This document shows positions 1-6,308 of a stretch of DNA of 6,308 nt, in pieces. The DNA lies in the NCBI GenBank assembly GCA_013811645.1, contig JACCUU010000175.1, forward strand, positions 1 to 6,308. The letters run 5' to 3'. The stretch comes from Actinomycetota bacterium (lineage in GTDB: Bacteria > Actinomycetota > Thermoleophilia > Gaiellales > Gaiellaceae). Below the pieces are notes generated by a model. The model was not told the DNA's origin. It saw only the letters and a list, made by a program, of their open reading frames with translations, and searched no databases. The position numbers were made by a program, and so were the translations under genes. Numbering within the stretch: the stretch's first letter is position 1; the number at the start of each line of letters is the position of its first letter.

Positions 1-396
1 GTGTACGCGGGCGCGGTGATGGTCATGTTCCTCTTCGTCATCGCGTACCTCGGCGGCCGTGCCGACGCACCCTGGGCGGGCGGGTCGCCGATCCTCCAGA
101 CGGCCGCGGTCGTCGCGGCCGTCGCGCTGCTCGTCGAGGTGGTCGTCGTGCTCGGGCTCGCGTGGGGTGACGATCTCAAGGATCCGGCGGAGGTCTCGGA
201 CGCGTTCGGGAGCCCTGCCGCGATCGGCGAGCTCTTCCTCACCGACCACCTGCTTGCCTTCGAGATCACCTCGATCGTGCTCCTCGTGGCCGCGATCGGC
301 GGCGTGGTGCTGGGAACCACGCACGAACGAACTGAGGTCGCCGGAGGCGGGGATGCCCGGCCCCTACAACGCGAATCCGGTGAAAGGCGACCGTGA
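1..396 (+). CDS. nuoJ: NADH-quinone oxidoreductase subunit J, 5'-truncated by the window
   Basis: NuoJ is a membrane subunit of respiratory complex I, located where the quinone-reducing arm meets the proton-pumping arm. The first visible residues, read as VYAGAVMVMFLFV, match the conserved VYAGAIMVLF segment in the third transmembrane helix of NuoJ. About 55 N-terminal residues are therefore missing, and the GTG at base 1 is an internal Val codon, not the start. Of the 131 visible residues, hydrophobic helices lie at about 2-18, 31-54 and 83-105. The last carries the family-typical 'LLAFEITSIVLLVAAIGG' pattern, where E. coli has VLAVELASMLLLAG. A charged hydrophilic tail (about 107-131) follows. 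The TGA stop at 394-396 overlaps the GTG start of nuoK, implying translational coupling. Nothing looks broken. Identification rests on these motifs and on synteny with nuoKLMN. Confidence 0.93.
   Translation: MYAGAVMVMFLFVIAYLGGRADAPWAGGSPILQTAAVVAAVALLVEVVVVLGLAWGDDLKDPAEVSDAFGSPAAIGELFLTDHLLAFEITSIVLLVAAIGGVVLGTTHERTEVAGGGDARPLQRESGERRP
382..387 (+). promoter_or_regulatory. Likely ribosome binding site of nuoK
   Basis: GAAAGG lies five bases before the GTG at 393. It is a partial Shine-Dalgarno match inside the end of nuoJ. It supports choosing GTG 393, the start that also gives the GTGA overlap and the expected NuoK N-terminus. Confidence 0.55.
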
Positions 397-701
397 GCGG
401 GCCTGGCGTGGGGTGGTACCTGATTGTCGCAGCGGGCCTCTTCGGGATCGGGTCGCTCGGCGTGATGCTGCGGCGGAGCCCGCTCATCGTCTTGCTCTCG
501 CTGGAGATCATGCTGAACGGCGCGAACCTCGCCCTGATCGCCTTCGCCCGCCAGGTCGGGAGCCTCGACGGCCAGATCTTCGCGCTGGCGGTGATGGCGG
601 TAGCAGCGGCCGAGGTCGCGATCGGCCTCGGGCTCATCGTGGCCATGGCCCGGCGGGACATGGCTCTCGACGTCGATCAGGCAAGCGCGCTCCGCGGCTG
701 A
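393..701 (+). CDS. nuoK: NADH-quinone oxidoreductase subunit K
   Basis: NuoK is a small three-helix membrane subunit of complex I. It corresponds to mitochondrial ND4L and is related to MrpC, and it forms part of the proton path next to NuoJ and NuoN. The 102-residue product has the usual family length. Helices lie at about 6-26, 30-51 and 60-86. The two functionally important membrane glutamates are present: Glu38 in LSLEIMLNGANLAL and Glu74 in AAAEVAIGLGLIVA, equivalent to E. coli Glu36 and Glu72. The C-terminus (...SALRG) resembles the E. coli ending EMRG. The start is GTG, overlapping the nuoJ stop by four bases. The TGA stop at 699-701 overlaps an ATG at 701 as TGATG. That ATG is not nuoL's own start but opens a 38-codon mini-ORF in the unusual gap that follows. 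Confidence 0.97.
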   Translation: MSGPGVGWYLIVAAGLFGIGSLGVMLRRSPLIVLLSLEIMLNGANLALIAFARQVGSLDGQIFALAVMAVAAAEVAIGLGLIVAMARRDMALDVDQASALRG

Positions 702-813
702 TGACTGCCGCGTGCTCAGCTGGTGGGGTCGGGCTTCAGCCTGACCCGGGTGTGAGGTGTGCGCAGCGCGAACCCAACGACGAGGTCAGGCTGAAGCCCG
801 ACCCCAGCGACGC

Positions 814-817
<4 letters not shown>
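701..817 (+). CDS. Putative 38-aa bridging mini-ORF between nuoK and nuoL
   Basis: This ORF reads ATG at 701 to TGA at 815-817 and encodes 38 residues with no recognisable domain. Both ends are coupled to neighbours: its ATG overlaps the nuoK stop (TGATG), and its TGA overlaps the nuoL ATG at 814 (ATGA). Most of it is translated inverted repeat, with the left arm giving VGLQPDP and the right arm VRLKPDP, so the peptide itself may have no function. I infer a possible leader-like role: ribosomes leaving nuoK could translate it and be delivered to nuoL, which has no Shine-Dalgarno of its own. Stops are rare in this GC-rich frame, and the same frame is open far upstream, so openness alone is weak evidence. 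The precise overlaps at both ends are the argument. No good ribosome binding site precedes it. Confidence 0.35.
724..806. repeat. Perfect 23-bp inverted repeat with 37-nt spacer (REP/MITE-like)
   Basis: The arms at 724-746 and 784-806 are exact reverse complements over 23 bases, separated by 37 bases, in the nuoK-nuoL gap. Each arm is itself nearly palindromic. The left core (728-745) is GTCGGGCTTCAGCCTGAC and the right core (785-802) is GTCAGGCTGAAGCCCGAC, so the arms also align as imperfect direct repeats, 14 of 18 matching. The transcript could form one long hairpin or small local ones. The local left hairpin pairs through a G-U, while the right has an A-C mismatch. There is no T-run, so it is not a classic intrinsic terminator. 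It resembles dispersed palindromic (REP/MITE-like) elements, but a single window cannot show that it is dispersed. It ends seven bases before the nuoL ATG. Confidence 0.85.
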
Positions 818-2703
<1,886 letters not shown>

Positions 2704-4146
2704 GTGCTGACCACCGCGCTCATCCTGCTCCCCGTCGCCGCCGCGCTGGTCATCGCGATCCTGCCGTTGCCGCGGGAGCTGACGGCCGGGCTCGCCTTCC
2801 TCGCCGCCCTCATGGAGGTCGGGCTCTGGATCGTCACCGCCGCACGCTTCGACTTCGAAGAGGGCGGACTCCAGCTCGGGACGACCGAGGAGTGGGTCGA
2901 GAGCCTGGGGATCTCCTACTCGGTCGGGTTCTACGGCTTTTCGCTCTGGCTCACTGGCGTGGCCGTAGTCGTCTCGGCTGCGGCAATCGGCTACGCGCTC
3001 TGGGTCGGCCGTGACCGGCCGCGCGCGTACCACGCGCTCATGCTCTTCCTGACCGGCGCGGTGGTCGCGACCTTCGCTGCGCAGGACCTGCTCCTCTTCT
3101 ACGTCTCCTTCGAGGCGATGCTCATCCCGCTGTACGTGCTGGTGGGGGTCTGGGGCGGCGCCCGTCGTCAGGCCGCGACGCTGACCTTCGTCGTCTACAC
3201 GATGGCTGGCTCATTGCTGATGCTGGCGTCGGTCGTCGCCTTCGGCGTCACCCAGGACACGTTCAGCCTCCTCGACTCGGGGACGAGCGACAACACCTGG
3301 ATCTTCCTCGGGTTCGCTGTCGCATTCGCGGTGAAGGCGCCGCTCTTCCCCTTCCACGGCTGGCTTCCGCTCACGTACCGCGAGGCGCCCCCCGAGGTCG
3401 CGGCGGTTCTCTCGGCGATCGTCTCGAAGACCGCCGTGTACGGGTTCCTGGTCATCGTGCTCGCGAAGTTCCCCGAGCCGGTCCGAGACTTCACGGGGCT
3501 CATCCTCGTGCTCGCAGGCGCCGGGCTGGTGTACGGCTCCCTGCTCGCGTTTCGTGCTCCCGACCTGCGCGGGATCGTCGCCTACTCCTCGCTCGCGCAG
3601 ATGGGGCTCATCGTGCTCGGGCTCTTCGCGCTGAACGACCTCGGGCTCGACGGCGCCGTGCTGCTGTCGGTCGCCCACGCGCTGATCTCCGCAACGATGT
3701 TCCTGCTGGTTGGCATGGTCGAGCGCCGCTGCGGCAGCGGCGAGCTCGAGGTGCTCGGCGGCATGGCCCGTGGACGACCTGTCTTCGCCACGGTGCTCCT
3801 CGTCGCCGGCATGGTCGCGCTCGCGGTTCCGGGCTCCGTCACATTTGCCGGGGAGTTCCTGATCATGGCCGGGGTGTACGAGGAAGGCTGGGGCTACGCG
3901 GCGGTCGTGGCGCTCGGGATCGTGCTGGCTGCGATGTACGTGCTTCGGCTCATCTCGGCGGTGCTCCACGTGCGCCCGGGGAGGGCGGTGCACGACGAGG
4001 CGCTCGACCTCAGGCCGGGAGAGCTCGCACTCGTGCTCCCCCTCGTGGCGTGCCTGATCGCGCTGTCCGTCTGGCCCGCGCTCGTCAGCCAGAGCTCGTT
4101 CTCGGGCGACCGGCCCGCCCGCGTGATCTCAGAGGGGTTCAGATGA
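2704..4146 (+). CDS. nuoM: NADH-quinone oxidoreductase subunit M
   Basis: NuoM is the middle of the three antiporter-like proton-pumping subunits in the complex I membrane arm. The 480-residue product is only slightly shorter than typical (about 500). Channel residues are visible: Glu137 in FYVSFEAMLIPLYVLVG, Lys211 in AVKAPLFPFHGWLP, Lys242 in SKTAVYGF, His325 in VAHALISATMFLLVG, and Glu384 in TFAGEFLIMAG. The helix normally carrying a DIKR/DMKR motif reads DLRGIVAYSSLAQMG (287-301), so the usual Lys is Arg289 and the following Arg is Gly290. The GTG start falls on the base after the nuoL TAG (TAGGTG) and gives a normal hydrophobic N-terminus, MLTTALILLPVAAAL. Only a weak GGCGG (2691-2695) lies upstream, so translation is probably coupled to nuoL. 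The 3' end overlaps nuoN by ATGA. Confidence 0.97.
   Translation: MLTTALILLPVAAALVIAILPLPRELTAGLAFLAALMEVGLWIVTAARFDFEEGGLQLGTTEEWVESLGISYSVGFYGFSLWLTGVAVVVSAAAIGYALWVGRDRPRAYHALMLFLTGAVVATFAAQDLLLFYVSFEAMLIPLYVLVGVWGGARRQAATLTFVVYTMAGSLLMLASVVAFGVTQDTFSLLDSGTSDNTWIFLGFAVAFAVKAPLFPFHGWLPLTYREAPPEVAAVLSAIVSKTAVYGFLVIVLAKFPEPVRDFTGLILVLAGAGLVYGSLLAFRAPDLRGIVAYSSLAQMGLIVLGLFALNDLGLDGAVLLSVAHALISATMFLLVGMVERRCGSGELEVLGGMARGRPVFATVLLVAGMVALAVPGSVTFAGEFLIMAGVYEEGWGYAAVVALGIVLAAMYVLRLISAVLHVRPGRAVHDEALDLRPGELALVLPLVACLIALSVWPALVSQSSFSGDRPARVISEGFR
4131..4137 (+). promoter_or_regulatory. Ribosome binding site of nuoN
   Basis: AGAGGGG lies five bases before the ATG at 4143, inside the last codons of nuoM. 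It is the clearest Shine-Dalgarno in the window. It decides the nuoN start at 4143 against an upstream in-frame GTG near 4050, which would overlap nuoM by about 97 bases and add an Arg-rich shadow-frame extension. Confidence 0.7.
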
Positions 4147-5606
4147 TCGAGACCCCGAAAGTCGACTGGCTCGCGCTCTCGCCCGTCCTGGCGCTGCTCG
4201 GGGCCTCGGGCATCGCGCTGCTGGCGGCCGTGCTCGTACCGCCGTGGATGCGCAAGACCGTATCCGCCGTGTCCGTCTTCGCCGGGTTCGTCGTCGCGGC
4301 GGTCTTCGCCGGGATCGTGTTCGACGACACGCCGCAGCCGGAGATATTGCTCTCCGAGTCGATGGCCCGCGATCAATTGGGCGCGTTGGCGCAGCTCATC
4401 CTGGCGATCACGGGTGCGGCCGTCGTCTTCGCCGCCTGGTCGGAGCGGCGCCGTAGACACGACGCCGAGTACTACTCGCTGCTCGCGGCTGCAGGCGCCG
4501 GGATGATGTTCTTCGTCCAGGCGGAGAACCTGATGACGCTCTTCCTCGGCCTCGAGTGGTTCTCTCTCTGCCTCTACATCCTCGTCGCCATCGACACCGA
4601 GCGCGCGACCTCACTCGAGGCCGGGCTCAAGTATGTGATCGTCGGGGGGTTCGGCTCGGCGGTGCTGCTCTTCGGCTCCGCCCTGGTCTTCGGCGCGACC
4701 GGAGAGCTGGGCTTCGCGCAGATCGCCGCCGCGGAGGCAGGAGACGATGCCTTCCTCGTCACGGGCCTGGCGATGATCCTCGCGGGTCTCGCGTTCAAGG
4801 TCTCGGCAGCCCCGTTCCACATGTGGACGCCGGACGTGTACCAGGGTGCGCCGACCTCCGTGACCGCGTTCATGTCGGCGGCGACGAAGACCGCGGCGCT
4901 CGTCGTCACGATCCGCGTGCTGGTCACGGCGTTCCCGGACGAGAGCCAGATCTGGACGATCGCGGTGGCGGTGATCGCGTGCGTCTCTCTCGCATGGGGA
5001 AATCTTGCGGCGCTCGCCCAGCGTGACGTGAAGCGGATCCTGGCGTTCTCCTCGGTCTCACACGCGGGGTTCATGCTGATCGCGGTCGCGGCAGCGAGCG
5101 AGCGGGGCACCGAGGCGCTCCTCTACTACCTCGTCCCTTACTCGGCGATGTCGGTCGGCGCGTTCGCGGTCGTCGCCGCCCGTGAGCGCGAGCTCGACAA
5201 GCCGGTCACGCTCGAAGGGCTAGCGGGGCTCGGCTGGGAGCGGCCGTTCTACGGCGTCGCGTTGTGGATCTTCATGCTCGGCATGGCAGGCTTCCCGCTC
5301 ACCGGCGGGTTCTTCGGGAAGCTGTTCGTGTTCTCGGCCGCGTACGAGGTGGGAGACTGGTGGCTCGTGCTCGCGGGTGTTGCCGCAACTGCGCTCTCGC
5401 TCGCCTACTACCTGAACATCGTCCGCTGGCTGTACATGCGCTCGGGCGCCGAGCTTCGTCTCGCGCCGGCCGGCGGGTCGCCACCGCGAGAGCTCGCACT
5501 CGGGGTGGCCGTGACGGCCGCGATCGTCGTGACCGTCGGCTCGTTCTTCGCCGCGCAGCCGATTCTCGACCTCGCCTCGGATGCCGCGAGCTCGCTGCCT
5601 TTCTGA
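4143..5606 (+). CDS. nuoN: NADH-quinone oxidoreductase subunit N
   Basis: NuoN is the antiporter-like proton-pumping subunit nearest the NuoJ/NuoK/NuoA region of complex I. The 487-residue product matches family length (E. coli 485) and is hydrophobic throughout, consistent with about 14 membrane helices. Conserved charged residues are in place: Glu138 in LGLEWFSLCLYILVA, Lys163 in GLKYVIVGGFGSAV, Lys219 in AFKVSAAPFHMWTPDVYQGA, Lys249 in SAATKTAALV, Lys297 in RDVKRILAFSSVSHAGF, and Lys393 in TGGFFGKLFVF. The start ATG overlaps the nuoM stop (ATGA) and has a good Shine-Dalgarno. It is the last nuo gene of the operon, as usual, and the next gene follows within about 13 bases. I see no truncation or frameshift. 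Confidence 0.97.
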   Translation: MIETPKVDWLALSPVLALLGASGIALLAAVLVPPWMRKTVSAVSVFAGFVVAAVFAGIVFDDTPQPEILLSESMARDQLGALAQLILAITGAAVVFAAWSERRRRHDAEYYSLLAAAGAGMMFFVQAENLMTLFLGLEWFSLCLYILVAIDTERATSLEAGLKYVIVGGFGSAVLLFGSALVFGATGELGFAQIAAAEAGDDAFLVTGLAMILAGLAFKVSAAPFHMWTPDVYQGAPTSVTAFMSAATKTAALVVTIRVLVTAFPDESQIWTIAVAVIACVSLAWGNLAALAQRDVKRILAFSSVSHAGFMLIAVAAASERGTEALLYYLVPYSAMSVGAFAVVAARERELDKPVTLEGLAGLGWERPFYGVALWIFMLGMAGFPLTGGFFGKLFVFSAAYEVGDWWLVLAGVAATALSLAYYLNIVRWLYMRSGAELRLAPAGGSPPRELALGVAVTAAIVVTVGSFFAAQPILDLASDAASSLPF

Positions 5607-5619
5607 CTAGATTCTCGAC

Positions 5620-6308
5620 ATCGCAACCGAACTGACCTGGCTGGGGCACTCGGCTTTCCGCATCGATTCGCCGGGCGGCAGGCGCATCTACGTCGGCCCG
5701 TTCCTGAACGGAAACCCGAAGTGCCCGGAGAGCGAGCTCGAGCCCGAGCGCTGCGACCTGATCGCACTCACCCACGGTCACGACGACCATGTCGGCGACA
5801 CCGTCGCCATCGCCCAGAAGTTCGACTGCCCCGTCATCGCCCAGGTCGAGCTGCGCGGCTGGCTCTCGCAGAACGGCCTCTCGACGGATGCATCCCAGGC
5901 GCTGAACAAGGGCGGCACGATCGAGGTCGCCGGGGTCAGGCTGACGCTGACGCACGCGAATCACTCCTCGAGCGTCTTCAGCGACGGGCAGTTCCTGTAC
6001 ACGGGCGAGTCCTGCGGGTACGTGCTCGGGCTCGAGGACGGCTTCAAGCTCTACTTCTCGGGCGACACGAACGTCTTCGGAGACCTGTCCCTGATCGGGC
6101 GCATCTACTCACCGGATGTCGCAGTCCTCCCGATCGGCGACCATTACACGATGGGCCCGCGCGAGGCAGCGGTCGCGATCGAGCTCCTCGGGGTGGTGCG
6201 CTGCGTGCCGTGCCACTACGGCACGTTCCCACTCCTGACCGGAACCCCCGAGGAGCTTCGCAAGCTCGTGGCAGACGGCATCGAGATCCTCTCGCCGGAG
6301 CCCGGGGA
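5620..6308 (+). CDS. UPF0173-type metallo-beta-lactamase-fold hydrolase, 3'-truncated, no standard start codon
   Basis: The frame is open from just after a TAG at 5608-5610 to the right edge. Numbered from ATC 5620 it has 229 visible residues, close to the 225-230 of the UPF0173 (YtkL-like) metal-dependent hydrolases, so only a few codons are probably missing. It shows the N-terminal TELTWLGHSAFRID strand and the metal motif THGHDDH (His52, His54, Asp56, His57). Further ligands are His115 in HANHSSS, Asp149 in FSGDT and His199 in PCHYGTFP. The substrate of this family is not well defined and I assign none. No ATG, GTG or TTG exists in frame before Val135. ATC 5620 sits where MATELTWLGH would be expected; ATT 5611 and CTG 5632 are alternatives. 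No Shine-Dalgarno is visible. The conserved motif-1 Asp (usual DPF) is Gly26 (VGPFLNGNP). It is probably co-transcribed with nuoN, but could be an early pseudogene. Confidence 0.85.
   Translation, partial: MATELTWLGHSAFRIDSPGGRRIYVGPFLNGNPKCPESELEPERCDLIALTHGHDDHVGDTVAIAQKFDCPVIAQVELRGWLSQNGLSTDASQALNKGGTIEVAGVRLTLTHANHSSSVFSDGQFLYTGESCGYVLGLEDGFKLYFSGDTNVFGDLSLIGRIYSPDVAVLPIGDHYTMGPREAAVAIELLGVVRCVPCHYGTFPLLTGTPEELRKLVADGIEILSPEPG

Noticed and set aside
1..3. GTG at base 1 as the true nuoJ start
   Set aside because: The protein begins in the middle of a conserved NuoJ helix (VYAGAVMV), so about 55 residues lie outside the window.
724..806. Rho-independent terminator after nuoK
   Set aside because: There is no T-tract after either stem, the loop is long, and nuoL-N must be transcribed downstream in the same operon.
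757..813. GTG at 757 as the nuoL start, adding 19 residues
   Set aside because: The added residues are Arg/Gln-rich and encoded by the inverted-repeat spacer and right arm. ATG 814 gives the normal hydrophobic NuoL N-terminus and the ATGA overlap.
3211..3993. Minus-strand ORF of 260 codons
   Set aside because: It is the antisense shadow of nuoM, with the same charged low-complexity composition.
4050..4142. Upstream GTG start for nuoN at 4050
   Set aside because: It lies deep in nuoM and yields an Arg/Pro-rich shadow peptide. ATG 4143 has a good Shine-Dalgarno and the ATGA overlap.
5299..5964. Minus-strand ORF of 221 codons over the nuoN-hydrolase junction
   Set aside because: It overlaps two well-supported plus-strand genes and has shadow-type Arg-rich composition.

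Overview
The window is a high-GC stretch, entirely plus-strand coding, holding the distal membrane-arm part of a respiratory complex I (NADH-quinone oxidoreductase) operon. The order is nuoJ (5' end cut off by the window), nuoK, nuoL, nuoM, nuoN, followed by a metallo-beta-lactamase-fold hydrolase of the UPF0173 type that runs off the right edge. The strong G/C bias at third codon positions, GTG starts on nuoK and nuoM, and actinobacterial-looking NuoL/M/N sequences suggest a high-GC Actinomycetota. A deep lineage such as Thermoleophilia/Gaiellales is my guess from the style of the proteins; it is not proven by the sequence.

Layout: nuoJ (1-396) overlaps nuoK (393-701) by GTGA. nuoM (2704-4146) starts on the base after the nuoL stop, and nuoN (4143-5606) overlaps nuoM by ATGA. 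The hydrolase begins about 13 nt after nuoN. This packing implies one transcript with translational coupling. No promoter or terminator is visible, so both lie outside the window. The exception to the packing is the 112-nt nuoK-nuoL gap. It holds a perfect 23-bp inverted repeat (724-746 / 784-806) that looks like an inserted REP/MITE-like element. The same gap is spanned exactly by a 38-codon mini-ORF (701-817) that overlaps the nuoK stop (TGATG) and the nuoL start (ATGA). It may keep ribosomes coupled across the insertion.

Function: NuoJ and NuoK form part of the quinone-proximal membrane domain. NuoN, NuoM and NuoL are the three Mrp-antiporter-like proton-pumping subunits. The conserved charged residues of the proton channels are visible in NuoK, NuoM and NuoN. 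NuoL keeps its lysines and histidines but has Gly in place of the transmembrane Glu usually found in the WEGVG motif.

The final gene has an intact metal-binding core but no in-frame ATG, GTG or TTG at its expected start, and its motif-1 Asp is Gly. It either uses a non-canonical start codon, carries sequence errors, or is beginning to decay. The points most worth a second look are the bridged inverted-repeat insertion, the NuoL Glu-to-Gly change, and the start-less hydrolase. I see no defence system, CRISPR array, RNA gene or complete mobile element.
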